Source of the DNA: Rusavskia elegans
Taxonomy: Eukaryota; Ascomycota; Lecanoromycetes; Teloschistales; Teloschistaceae
Direction of reading: 5' to 3'
Assembly: GCA_011316305.1 (NCBI GenBank)
Contig: SAUG01000181.1
Coordinates: 1-64,000 of the forward strand
Length of the DNA: 64,000 nucleotides
The notes beneath the pieces are model-generated. The model ran no database searches, had not been told where the DNA came from, and worked only from the letters and a program-made list of their open reading frames with translations. This document shows, one piece after another, positions 1 through 14,000 of this stretch (its first letter is position 1; the number at the start of each line of letters is the position of its first letter). Made by a program: the position numbers and the translations under genes.

Positions 1-2551
1 TCGGACCTAAATAGTTTTTAGTTATTTTTTTTCGAAGCTATAAATTCGCGTTTTATATTCTATTTTTAATCTATCCGAAATCTTTATTTTAATATAGACT
101 AGATATTCTTTATATAAAAATATTATTTAAAACTAAATATTTTTTTTTTCTAGTCTATTACTAGATTATAATCTTTTAACTAAAGATTTCTAAATACGTT
201 ATTATAACTAGCTATCTAAATAATATTGAATTAAAATTTCTTTTAATATTAATTAATTATTATTTAGAATAATATTGTTTTTTTTATAATTTTTCTATTT
301 CTATTCGATATTTTATTTCTATCTATAATAATTAAATTGTATAGATTTTTTTTTTAATTTAAAGGAATTTTTTTCTTTTAGCTAAATCCTCTAATATAAA
401 ATTTCCGGTTATATTTAAATTAATAAATATTTTAACTATCTATAGTCTGTTATTAGTTTTAATAATTATTTTAATATCGAATATATAAACGTAGCTAACT
501 AAATTTAGTAATTTTTTCCGAGCTATAAAATTATATATTTATAGTATATCTATTATTATAAAATTTCATCTTTTCTCGAATTATTATTTATATTTTTATA
601 TTTCTAGTTTTTATAATCGGTTTATAAAATATATCTATAGAATTTCTAATTAAAAGGTCTGATTCCTTCCTATTATTCTTTCTAATATTAATATCTATTA
701 TATATAATATATCAGAAATAATTATAAATATTATAACTTTCGACTTTAATAAATATTATAGGAATACGTTAATATAATTTTAATAGATACTATTTAGCTC
801 CTTTTTTTTCCAATTTATAGATTTTATAGTTATTATTATAGCAGGCTATCTAGCTAAATAGTACGTATTAATTTTCTATTATTATATTTTTTTATTATAA
901 TAGTAGTTTAGGAACAATTTTATTTTTAGAAATATTATTTCCTAGTTCTTTTTCTAATATATCGATAATATCGTTTACTTTTTAATTCTATATATTATTT
1001 TATAGATATTCATCGCTAATAAATATTTTATAAACGTTTTTAAATTTTTTATAAATTATTATAAATTCTTCCTTTACTATTTCTTTTTTATAAAATATCT
1101 AAAAGTATATTAATTAAAATTTTTCTATTATAGTTATCTATTTAAAGGCGACTTTTCTTCTAATTAGTTCTATTAATATTTATAGTAAAACGTTATTTAC
1201 TATAGCTTTCTATAGTATTTTATTATTTTCTATAAATATAAATTTTTTATTTAAACTAGTTTTTTAGAGATTAGAACTACTATCGTCGTTTTCTAAAATT
1301 ATTTTTAACTAGTTATTAGATTTTTTTAGCGTAGCGTTAAACTATCGTTATTATATTTTATTTAGTTAATACTTTTTTATAAAATCGTCTAGTTTACTAC
1401 AGTTATAGTATATCTTAGGATTTTTATTTCTTTTATTATTTCTAGGGTTTTTCTTTTTATATCGCTATTATATAAAATCTAATTCTATTAATATTAATCT
1501 AAAATAACTATTTTCGGATTATTTTTTATTTAGATACTATTTTCTATAAAGCTATTCCGAATAATATTTAATATTATTTCGTAGTCTATTATTATAGTAT
1601 TTCTTTATAATTCGTTGATATAGTTTATTATTAAGATCGATAGATATTTTAATTAGATTATCTAATATATTATATATTCGACTATTATATATAAGTTTAT
1701 TTTTTATTCGCTTTTTAAATTTTTATCTAAATATTATATATAGAATGTCATTATTTTCTTTTATTAGTAGTATCTATTTTTTAAATCGTACGGCGTAGTT
1801 GGATACTATATTCTTTTATTAATGATACTAAATAAAGTCTTTAATAGTTTAAATTTTATTTAAAACTTTAAGAATTTTATAAATAGCTTCTTTAAACTTT
1901 TTAAATTATATAAAGATATATTTATCATTTTTATTATCATCTATATATTAACGAAGGAAAAGTTCTTTCTAATATTAAATTTATCTTTAAAAATATGATA
2001 CGGCGAAATTTTTTTTTTTAGATATAAAATAGAATACGAAGTATATATTTAATTATACGAACTAATTTTCCAATTTATTATGATTTCTATAGTATTTACC
2101 GGGCTTATTAACTTTAATACTATAAAACTATTAGTTAGTAAAAGGAATACTTTTATTTTTACTATTATTTTTTATTTAGATTTCTTTTTTTTTTAAATTC
2201 GGACTATTTAGCTATATAGCTAGAATTATTTAAAGTAGAAATTTAATATTAACTTACGATAGATATCCTAAAGATATTTAAAATATTATAGGACTATTTA
2301 GGAGGTCTACTATTTTTAAAAGTCGGTTAGATTTATTAATATATCTATAAACGGAGGTAAAACGGATAATTCTTAAAATTAATTTAAGAGTAAATTAGTT
2401 TAATTACTAAAGTAGTATATAGCGATAACTAATAAATTAAATACGAGCTATAAAGATATCGAGTTCGGTATCTATATAGATAAATAAAATCTTCTACTAT
2501 TTAGATTACTTATTAATAAAAATACCGAAAATAGCTTTATTTTAGGATATT
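1..2551 (-). mobile_element. RIP-degraded Ty3/gypsy gag-pro remnant (minus), left part of an element
   Basis: Extremely AT-rich sequence with almost no CA or TG dinucleotides and no long open frame on either strand. On the minus strand near 835-850 it carries a tract (TAGCCTGCTATAATAATAAC) that matches the tract at the gag/protease junction of the gypsy elements at about 9755 (minus) and 56720 (plus). This suggests a third member of that family, reading leftwards out of the window. I did not find its LTR. The assignment of the region outside this tract is inference. Confidence 0.4.
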
Positions 2552-3290
2552 TTTTTACTAAAACTACTAAAATTAAAGTATTTATAGTATTTATTTACTA
2601 AAACTACTAAAATACTCTTTAGTACTAATGTTTAAACTGTCCTATATATCTCTGCTTGGAAGCGTAATAGAAAATCCAGCGTTGTACTAAATACTATCGC
2701 GTTTCCTAAAACACGCTCCCTGTGTTTATAACAATTGAATAGTATTTAGTATATTGATTTCACTAATGATAATTATAATATTAATTATAGAAGTTTCTAC
2801 TATTTGTATAAAATTTAAATTCGACCTTTTTATAAGTTAAATTTAATTTATTAGTTCTAGCTATATTTTATTCGAGTAATCAAACTAATCTATTTTTTTT
2901 CCACTATTAAATAATTACTCGTTTTATCGTAAATTTACAAATTTACTAATAGAACGAAATATTTTTTTGAAAACGACTACCTTTCGGTAGATTCTATAGC
3001 AATCGACTATAATAATAATAAATATAAAATTCATCAAAAAGTAATTCTATAAAATAGAAATATTGGAAAAAAGTATTTTAAAAACGTAATTATTATAAAT
3101 ACAGGCAGCGTATATTTGAAAACGCGATAGTATTTAATATAGTATTGAATTTCTTATTATATTTCGGTGAATAACTATATAAAATAGTTTTAATATTAGT
3201 ACCAGTAATTATTTTAATAGTTTTAATAGATAAAAATACTAAAAAAACATTTTAGTAGTTTTAGTAAGCAAAAATACTAAGAAAAGAAGG
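2552..3290. mobile_element. Palindromic TIR element of about 740 bp
   Basis: The two ends are imperfect inverted copies. Each side contains two repeats of TACTAAAACTACTAAAAT-like sequence, then an inner arm with AAATACTATCGCGTTT followed by ACGC and CTGTRTTTATAA. The left inner arm (about 2675-2735) still holds several CA and TG dinucleotides, so it escaped some of the RIP seen around it. No coding capacity is visible. It is probably a non-autonomous DNA transposon; I could not settle its target-site duplication. It ends just left of the TIR element at 3308. Confidence 0.5.
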
Positions 3291-3307
3291 ATTTTATTAT
3301 TAATATA

Positions 3308-3771
3308 TAGATTGGCTATTTCGGTACAGATTTCTATCGATATTCGAAAATCCGATTCGATTTTTAGCAAATCGGTTCGATCCGACCCGATAAAAAGTCA
3401 AGATCGGTTCGAACTCGGAAACCTAACTATAATCCGATCAGATTCGCTAAATCTTCTATATATAGTATTATATTATAATTAACTGATTAATCATTTGACT
3501 ATTTAACTTTTTAAAAAAGTTATATATTTAATTTAACTAAAATCTTTCTAGCTAGCGTAGTTAATTATATAGAGATTTTTTAGATAAATAGATATAATAT
3601 TTCTATTAGAATTATCCGAATTATATAGATTTGTCGAGTTATTTAAATTAGATCGGATTATCAATTAGAAACTAGAAATCTATTAATTCGATTTCTAGAA
3701 AAGTCGGAACTGATTCGGGTCGAATCGATTTCTTTAATCCGGGTTCGAAACTCGACCAGACGGCCAGTTTA
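3308..3771. mobile_element. TAGACTGG-family TIR element, 464 bp
   Basis: Starts TAGATTGGCTATTTCGGTAC and ends CGGCCAGTTTA. It is flanked by 8-bp sequences TTAATATA (3300-3307) and TTTATATA (3772-3779), matching at 7 of 8 positions. The interior shows RIP-type AT enrichment but keeps the GGGTTCGAAA subterminal motif near 3741. There is no coding capacity. The 8-bp duplication and the short TIR are compatible with a hAT-like MITE, though the superfamily is an inference. Confidence 0.65.
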
Positions 3772-4061
3772 TTTATATAGATTTCGAACTCGACGCTATA
3801 ATAGTTAATATATAATTTATAAGTTAACGATATATATTATCGAAATAATTAAAATATTAGTATTTATATTAAATTTTTTGTTAATTATCTATTATACTAT
3901 AAGTTTATAGATATTCTAATAAATTTAATATTTTTTTGAAATATCGAAAACTTCGGTCAATTCTATAGTATTATAGTTTTTAAATAAATAATCGAACGGT
4001 TTAAACGGTTAATTTCTGAACAGTTAGCTAGAATATAAAGATTTTTATCTAGATTGATTAC

Positions 4062-6628
4062 TAGATTGGCTACTTCGGTACGGATTCCCGTCGATTCTTC
4101 GGAAACCCGACCCGAATTTTAGTAAATCGGTTCGACCTAACTTACTAAATAGTATAAATCGGTTTCTAAAACTAAAATTAAAAATCGGATCGAATTATAA
4201 AGTAGAAACTAATAGAAATCTAATCCGATCCGATTTATAATTATATTAGATAGTCGAATACTATAGTTTTTATAAATAACTATTATTTTAGATATATTAA
4301 TTCTTTTAATTATAGAAAATAGTTCAGATAATATAAAGCGATAATATATTTATTTAATACTAGCTAATATAACGGCTTTAATCTATATTATTTTTTTCTA
4401 GAAAAGTTCTAGATTATATATCTTTTTCCCGATTCTTTTAACTATATAAAACTCTACTATTAACTTGTTTATTATTTTTGAACTATATCTTTAAGTTTTC
4501 TATTAGATTTTTAAAAAACTAAAAGTTTTTAGTTTAAATAATAACTCGTTTAACGTAAATTACTACTAGATTAAAATCCAAAAAATATAAATATTATGGT
4601 ATAGAAATAGTAATATAATAAGATAATATATTTATTTATCAAGTATTTAATAATATTTATTTCTATAAAATACTATAGAATTACTAATATCGTATTTTAT
4701 ATCCTAATAATTCTATCCGAACTAACTACTTTTATAATAATATTTTTATAGATTTCGCGGTATTGTCTAGTAAATAGTAATTTTAGAATTAGATTATCGA
4801 AATCCTTCTAATAGCGATAGATATTTCGGAAAACTATATTACTAGCTTTTTATTTATATTTCTATCGATATATTATTAGTTGGATTATTTAAAATATATT
4901 ATTTTTGAATATTATCTTTACCGCTATACTAGCGGATTTTCTTTTTTTTTTTATTCGATTCTACTATTTCTAGTCTTTTTTAAGCTTTTATAAATCGGTT
5001 TTATAATATTTTTATATACTAGAATATCTTCTAGCGCTATTATATAGTTTATTATAATTTTTTAATATATTACTAGTCCGATTAAATCGTACTATAATTA
5101 CGTTTATATAATATAATAAATGGAATAACGAATAGTATAGTACGGTATATATTATATTAGAGATTTACGGTAATAGTTATTTAATAATAAAAAAAAAGAT
5201 TAAAAATAAAATTTAGTTAATTAATATATTTATTAGCAAGATTTCGGCTAAAGTAAACGAGCCTATATATTTCTATAAACTTCTAGCGTATCTTACTATA
5301 TATTTCTATATACTTTTAGCTACTATTTTATAGATTTTTTCTAATATTAATTATATTATTCTATTATAACATTTATACTACTATCTAGTATCCCGTTATA
5401 TCTAAATTATAATTACTATCTATAAAGGCTAAATCTATTATAAACTACGAACGCGGTAGAAAATACTCGGAATCTAAATATATATTCTATAGAAAATAAA
5501 GTATAGATCGTAATACTATATATAAATATTTCTAAACTCTAAAAAAAGCCGATATATAGAAAACTATAGATCTAGATATAAAGGGCTTTTTAGAATAAGA
5601 TACTAGAAACGAAGAAACGGACTATAAAATTAATAAAAGACTTTATAATGATATAATAGAATAATATAGATTGAACTAGCTACTAATTTATATATAGTAT
5701 TATACTATAAAACTAAACTCTATAATAAAGCTCGCTGAAAAAAAATAATAGAAATGATATTTATTAACTATATAAAATTGGAACGGAATAAAGTAATATA
5801 TTAAAATAATATATTAAATATAAATAGAGCTATCTAAATTATAATTATTTATTTCTAATATTTCCTCGAATCTATTATAGTTATTAAAAGTACGGATAAA
5901 GAAATTTTAACTAAATATATAGCTCTAATCGTTAAATTTATCTAATAATAAATGATCTATTATTATAGCGGCTTTAAAAAATTTAAAACTACTAGAATAT
6001 TATAATCTCTATAAAAATAGTCGAAGTTTACTAAAAGATTTAGCTATAGTAGTAATACGGCTAACGTAGCTATCGAATCTCCGTATAAAAAAGAAGACGA
6101 AAATACTAATAATATCGACGAATTTAATAATAAAGACTAGATAGTAGAAGGGTACTCTACTAAATAGATGAATACTAAACTCGAAAATAATAAAATTTAA
6201 CTAGAAATATTAACTTTAATTAGAACGAGGATAAAAGAAAAAATAAAGATAAAAATAAAAATATAGAAAAAAAAGGAAATATAGAAAAAAAGATAGAAAC
6301 GGAAGTCGAAAATAATAAAAATATAAAGGAAATTATTAAACTATCTAACTAGTTATCTATATCTAGATATAATAAACCTGGTTAAATATATTACTTCGAT
6401 ATATTACTATATTATTAATAAAAGAATAGATTTTATAATATAGAAAAGAAAATTTTAACGGTTTTAATAGGTCGAATCCGGGTTTCTGGATTTAACCCGG
6501 AACCGAGTCGGGTCGGTATCTAGAAAAGTCGGAATTAACTCGGGTCGGTACCTAAAAAATTCGGAACCGATTTGAATTAGATCGGTTCTTTTAACCCGGG
6601 TTCGAAACCCGATCCGACGGCCGGTCTA
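4062..6628. mobile_element. Long (2.57 kb) member of the TAGACTGG TIR family
   Basis: The left end TAGATTGGCTACTTCGGTAC and the right end CGACGGCCGGTCTA are the same termini found on the 0.16-0.5 kb copies elsewhere in the window. The 8-bp flanks are TTGATTAC (4054-4061) and CTAATTAC (6629-6636). Their two differences are C/T and G/A, as expected if one original duplication was hit by RIP. About 2 kb of interior is not shared with the short copies and contains lysine-rich, stop-interrupted stretches at about 6040-6340. It is a candidate degraded parental (autonomous) element. I could not recognise a transposase, so the hAT assignment rests on the TSD length only. Confidence 0.55.
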
Positions 6629-7330
6629 CTAATTACGTAGAATATATTACTAAAAAATAAATTAAATCAATAGAAACTTTGAAATAGTTTTTTTGAAATA
6701 AAGATATATATAGTTAAAAACGATCGCGAAATCGAAAATTTATTAATTTTTATTAAATTTTATACATTTGTCTATTTTATATTGTTTTTTCCTCTATTAT
6801 TATAATGATTTCTTCAATTTTTATTTTCTTTCAACTTTTCGATATAATACGCGTTATCGTTATTTTTTTCGATAGTTCTAAAATAACTATAGTCTATCGA
6901 TATTAATAGGAAGTTGGTCGATTATATATAAACTAGCCGTCGGATTCGAACCGAATCGGTTCCGATTTTTCTAGATACCGAACTAAGTCGGTTTCGATTT
7001 TTCTAGATACTAAATCGGTTCGGTTCCGGGTCGAACCCAGGTTTCTATATTCGACCCGCTAAAATCGCTAAAATCTAGTATAAAAGTAATAATAATTCTA
7101 TTATAAAAGTAATATCTATCTATTAAAAATTAATTTAATAAAAGAGAATATATTACTAATATATATTATCTATAGATAAATTTAATTAATTAATTATTTA
7201 TTATATTAATTGAAGTATTATACTATAATAATTTAAGTATTATACTATATATCGAAGATTCAGCGGGTCGGATCGGATTTCTATCGATTTCTATTTTATA
7301 ATCCGATCCGACTCTCGGTTTTAACTTTAG

Positions 7331-10300
7331 TATAACGTCTCTGTATATCAGAAGACGTTACGCTCGAATCTAGCTATAGCTATAGAGGTAGTATAAACGA
7401 CTAAATGGTAAAAAAATTCTAGTATAGATTATCGTAACTAATTATATATAGCTATAAAGGTATAATTATAATATTATAAAATTTCTTTATTACGGAAGTA
7501 ATTAAAAAGAAAATAACTAAAGTATTTAATAATTATATTAATAACTAATAAAAAATACTATCTAGTAAAAGTAAAAAATAATATATATAGTAAAAATGGC
7601 CGATAGTACTAATAGATAGTCGTCTACTAAAAGCTTCTATTATAAAAGTCGGCTATAGCAATTATAAGCGGTTATAAATAATTAGTTTCGTTTAGCTAGC
7701 TAATTTTCTAGATTATTTCTATAGAATTATAGATATAATATAATTTATTCTATAGTATTCTATATAAAACCTAGTTATATATACAATATATAAAGTTTAA
7801 CCGTTTTTTTTTTCTCTAATATTTTTATTACACGTTTTCGAAGAAGTAATTAATTAAAATCTTTTTATTAAATTTAGTTAAAAGGTATTATTATATCTTT
7901 TTTCTATAGTTTTTATATCTATAATTTTTTAATTTCTAATACTATTTTATTATATCCACGACCCTATATAAATACTTTAAAAAATTAGCCAATTAAGCGA
8001 GACTAATTATCTATAGCCGCCTATAGCCGCTATAGCCGATTTTTATCATAGAATCTTTTAGTAGACGGCTACTTATTAGTATTATCGGCTATTTTTATAA
8101 TATATATTATTTTTTATTTCTATAAAATAGCCTCTTTTATTAATTATTAATATAATTATTAAATATCTTTAGTTATTTTCTTTTTAAATATTTCTATAAC
8201 GAAGATATTTTATAATATCGCGACTGTACTTTTATAGCTATACGTGATTAGTTATAATAATCTTTACTAGAACTTTTTTAATATTTAGTAATTTATATTA
8301 TATCTACGGCTGTATTTAGATTCGAACGTAACGCCTTCTAATATATAGAGACGTTATATATCTAAACGTTTTCTATTTTTATTAAATTTTGATTTCTAAT
8401 AATCTATAGAGATATATTTTAAAAGTAAAAAAAATTAATTTTATTTTAATATCGAAAATATTTTTTAGAAATATTTTAAAGCGCGCCGCTATATTAAATT
8501 TTTTCTAGATTCCGAAAAAAAAATCCGTAATTATTATTTTATTTAGAAATCGGATTTCCGCCGGCTCTTTAAAAAATAAAAATATTTTATTATTTATTAT
8601 CGCGTTTTAGATAAATATTAAATTAATTTTATTATCTAGAAATAATATATAATATCTTATTTTACTAAATTTAATAATTTAATAATATTTTACTTTTTTA
8701 TTAGTTTGATATTAGCTATATAAAAAGCGTCTATTAAATTAGTTTCTATTTTTAATTCGATTAATTTTAATCGGTTTCTAAAAGAATTCGACTTTTTTTA
8801 GCTTTTAAAAGCGACGGGTATGAAGAAAAGTATTTAGTTAAAGATTCTATTATATTATATTATTATATTTACTCCAATTAATTTATTAATATTATAAACT
8901 ATATCTCGATTTTCTAATATTTCCATTAATCTATATTTTTCGGTTACTATTTCGTTCTATAATAATAAATCTTGAGATTATTTATTCTTTAACTATATAT
9001 TTAGAAAAGAGTTTAGTATTTCTTTATCCGGTTCTTTATCTAGTTCTAGTATAGAATTATATTTAGCTTTTTCTATTTTTTTAATAATATTTTTATAGAT
9101 TTTTTTTATATTATCTATCTATAATTTTTAGATTATTTTTTTAATTTTATTATATTTTAGAGCTAATTATACTAAAAAATATAAATATTTTTTTTGAATT
9201 TTTATTTTCTATATTTTACTTCTTTTTTTAAAAAGTATATCGATTTTTTTTAATCTATTTATAGTTTATATTAAATTCGATATTTAGTTTATTATATAAA
9301 AGATTTTTATACGCGAAAAAGTATATTATTTATAGTTTTATTTTTCTTTTAACCGTACTTTTTTATACCGGTATTCTAGAAATTAATTTTTTCTATTTAT
9401 TTTTTAAAATAAAATATTATCTAGGGCCTTTAATTATTATAATATCTAATATTTCGATAATTCCGTTTTTTATTTTAACTTCGACTTCCGTAACCCTATT
9501 ATTTTATTAAAAATATTTTTAAATATATCTTTTAATTTAGTTATATAACTCTTTTATAAAAAAAAATTTCCTATTTATAAGAACTATTATTTTATAACTT
9601 CTAATTTTAATTTTAAAAGCTATTATAAGAGATTTCATCGTTTTATATAGTTTAAATTCTAATATTAGTTTTTTCTTCGCTTTTTTTAATTCTATAGAAT
9701 TTTATTTTAATTTTTCTTTTTCCGATAGATAGATAAGATAATTATTATTATAGCAGGCCATCTGACTTTTAGTTATATATTTTTTAGTTCTTTTTTTAAA
9801 TATATCCTCTATTATTTTAAACTAGTATTTAGTCGCTTCTATTATCTTTTTAATTAGATAATTCTTTTAAAATATCCTATCTTTTTTTATAAATAAAAAA
9901 CTTTAATTTATAATTTTCTAGTTTCGGTAGTATTAAATTCTATTAGATTTTTCTTAAATTATTTTTTGGCGGATTCTATTTTATTAAATATCTATTTATT
10001 AAAATATATTTTATACTATTTAGTATTAATTTTTATTACTAATTAAATTAGATCTACAAGTAAATCTAGTTTTTTAATTACTACTATAGTTTCTCTAATT
10101 CCATTATTAAATCCTTTAAAGAAGTAAACTTTTAGAACTAAATCTTTCTAATCTATTTTATAAACTAACGCTTTAAACCAAATAATATAAATAGCCTCCG
10201 ACTTCTATTATTTTAGAATAAATAGTTTTCTTACTATTATCTTATTTTTATTATTATTTTTGAAGGCTTTTTTAATAGCTATAATTAGATTATCGAAATT

Positions 10301-10998
10301 ATAGAATATCTAAAATATTTTATCTTTTTTATAACTTTCGAAATTAATAAAATAATCTTCTATAAAAAACTATATTTAATTAAAGATTATCTTTTTTAAA
10401 TAGATTATTATAAATAAAATTTTATCTATTTTATTTATAAAAAAGTTTATATATAATAAAAGATAGATATTTATTTAAATAAACTAAAATTCTAAAAATC
10501 CTTTATCTCTTTTATAGATATTTAACGTTACTCTTTTAGTAGTATTACTTTATTCTATAAAGCGAGATAACGAGAAAAATATAGTAAATTATTAAAATAT
10601 AATATCTCTATTTGTTAGAAGGCGTTATATTCGAGTCTAGCTATAGCTATAAATATAGTATAAACTATTAAATAGTACAAAAAATCTAGTATAAATTATT
10701 ATTACTTATCCTATATAATTATAAAGATACGGTATTAAAATTATATAATATTATTATTATAGAAATAATTAAAAAGAAAATAACAAGATTATTTTATAAT
10801 TCTATTAATAACTAATAAAAGAAACTATCTAGTAGAAATAAAAAGTAATATATATTATAAAAATAGCCGATAATACCGATAGATAACTATTTACTAAAAA
10901 TCTATATTATAAAATTCGATTATAGACGGCTATAGATAACTAATCTCGTTTAGCTAGCTAATTTTCTAGATTATTTCTATAGAGTCGTAAACGTAATA
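7331..10998 (-). mobile_element. Ty3/gypsy retrotransposon, minus orientation, gag-pro only
   Basis: LTRs lie at 7331-7740 and 10598-10998 in the same orientation, with ends TATAACG...TATAATA that are RIP-altered from TGTAACG...CGTAACA. They are flanked by identical 5-bp TTTAG (7326-7330 and 10999-11003). Only about 2.4 kb of internal sequence remains once the nested solo LTR is excluded. On the minus strand near 9745-9785 it shows the gag/protease tract shared with the element at 55.5 kb. I see no reverse transcriptase motif, so the element is probably internally deleted. It is full of stop codons from RIP. Confidence 0.65.
7948..8358 (+). repeat. Solo LTR (gypsy family), 411 bp
   Basis: Same LTR family as at 11097 and 14793, in plus orientation, from TATTATATCC to GACGTTATA. 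The 5-bp flanks are TATTT (7943-7947) and TATCT (8359-8363), differing by one transition. It sits inside the minus-strand gypsy element at 7331-10998, so it inserted later and then recombined to a single LTR. Confidence 0.65.
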
Positions 10999-11096
10999 TT
11001 TAGAAACCGACCCGTATCGTTTAGCGGGTCGGATCGAACCGATTCGCTTAAACTCGGGTCGAATTTCCGAAATATCGACGGGAACCCGTACCGAAG

Positions 11097-14000
11097 TATT
11101 ACGTCTACGATTCTATAGAGGTATTCTAGAAAATTAGTCAATTAAATAAAGCTAGTTATCTATAGCCGTCCATAACTACTATAGCCGACTTTTATAACGG
11201 AATCTTTTAATAAACGGCTATTTATTAGTACTATCGGCTACTTTTATTATATATATCGTACTTTATTTCTATTATATAGTTTTTTTTATTAGTTTTTAAT
11301 ATAATTATTAAGTATTTTTAGTTAATTTCTTTTAAATTATTTCTATAATAAAGATATTTTATAATATAATAACTAGACTTTTATAGTTAAACGGAATAAT
11401 TTATAATAATTTATATAAAAATTTCTTTACTATTTAATAGTTTATATTACGTCTATGGTTATAGCTAGATTTAAATATAATATTTTCTAATATATAGGGA
11501 TATTATATTTTAATAACTTCGGAGAATCAATAAAAATCGATTTTTTATCTATTTAATATTATTCGGATAATCTATTAAAATACTAGTTAATTTTAAAACT
11601 ATAAAAAATATTATATCGGAGAATTATATAAAATAATAAAATATTTTTTTAATTAGAAAAACGGAATTTCATTTTATAGGAATTATTAATAGAATAGAAT
11701 TCGTTAAAATCTAGTTTTAAACTAAATTCCTTCAGATACGAAATAATAATTATAAAAAAAGAATCGTTTTTAATAGTATAAAAATATAGAAGAAAATATA
11801 TTTAGATATTCTTTAGTTTATAAAATAGAATCTAAAAATTAAATAGATATTAATATAGATAAAAATAGAAAGTTATCTATTTAGTATATCTAAAAGATTA
11901 GCCGGGAAAAAAAAAATTTATAATATTTTTATTTAAAAATAGTAGACTAAAAAGAAATTAGCTACTATAGATAAATTTCTATAAATGATTAAAAGATTTT
12001 AGAAGATATTAAAAAAACTAAAAAAAAAATTAATTTTATCGGTTTATATTTAAAAAGATTATAAAATTATTATTATAAACTCGGAAAAGCTAAAAACTAT
12101 ATTAATTCATAGATTAAATAATAAATAGTTAAAAGTATTATAATAATAAATTATATATAATATTAAATAAAGTTATATATAATATTCTAAATTAAAAATA
12201 AAATAACTAATAAAATTTATATCGAAAAAAAATAAAAACTTTCGCCTATATATTAATTTTAAACGATTTAATACGGTTATATAAAAAAATAAATATTTAT
12301 TTCTATTTCTCGCGGACCTAAAAAGTAAAATAGAAAAGACTAAATTTTTTACTAATTTTAATATAAAAGATATAATTAATTTAATTAAAATTAAAAAAAA
12401 ACGATAAATAAAAAATTATATTTCAGACGAAATATAGATTTTTCGAATATTTAATTATATTTTTCGGATTAATAAACGCGTCTATAATCTTTTAACGCGT
12501 TATTAATAAAATATTATATAACTATTTCGATATTTTTATAATAGTTTATATAGATAATATATTTATTTTTTCTAAAATAAAAGAAAAATATAAATAATAT
12601 ATTTATAAAATTTTATAAAGATTTTAAAAATATAATTTTAAAATTAAAAAAAAATCGAAATTTTTTTTAAAAAAAAGTAATATTTTTAAAATATATTATT
12701 AGACTAGAAAGAACTATTATAAAAGTAAATAAATTATAAATAATATACGAATAGCTAGTTTTAAAAAAGAAAAAAATTATATAAAATTTCCTATAATTTA
12801 CCGGATTCTATTAAAATATAATAAAAGAATATATAAAAAAAACAATTTTTTTAATAGATTTTTTAAAAAATAATATAAAATTTAAATAAATAAAAATTAA
12901 AAATAATATATTTAAACGAATCAAATAGAATTTTATAAATAAAAATATTCGAGAAATTTCTAATCTAGATAAATAAATATTATTTTATATAGATATTTCG
13001 GATAGAATACTAGAATTATATATAATATAAAAAAGAAAACTTTTAGAATATTATTCTAGAAGATTAATTTCTATAGAGATTAATTATATAATGATAGATA
13101 AAAAAATACTAATAATTATAATAAACTTTATATACCAGAAAATTTATACTAATAGAATATTAAAGAAAATAATAATTTATATAGATTATAACAACCTTCT
13201 ATCTTTATTTATTAATGTAAAAATTTAACTAAAAATTACTAAAATAGGCTAAAAAATATTTTATTAAAATTTTAAACAATTTTATATTAAAAATATAGAT
13301 AATATAGTCGCGGATATTTTTAGCTAAAAAATAGACTATAAAGCTATAGAAAAAATAAATCGACTATTATTAAAAAGAAATTATAAAATTTTAGAAAAAA
13401 TAAAAATATCCGAAAAGATTAATAATATTATTTAATAAACTTATAATTTAAAGACGGTAAAGTACTAGAACATTATAAAAATACTTCGAAGAATTTAAAA
13501 AAAAAAATATATCTATTCTAAAAAAGTATATCGAAAAATATATAAAAAAACTATCTATAATATATAATATTAAAAAATAGTTAATAAAAATAGTAAGGTG
13601 AACTATAACTAATATAAATTCCGGGAAAACTGTATTAGTAAATTACTATTAGACTGGTCACTTCGAACCAAAATGGCGACTCGACTTCGCGATAAACGTG
13701 GCTATTACGTCTAAATTACTAGTTAAAGTTAGTCTCTTTCCTAATACGGTTAGAAACTCGAACCCGGGACACGAACTCGGGTTCGAAACCCGATAAAACG
13801 GCCGGTCGAATTACTATAGACTTTATAATAAAGTTATCTAAATTAATCGATTTCTATATTTAGATATTATTTAATATAATAGTTATAATAGTAGATAAAT
13901 TAACGAAATATATAAAGTTTATACTTTATAAAACTATAATAATAACGGGTTACTTTATATTTTTATTTCTAAAAACAGTTTTCTGCGAAAACGATATTAT

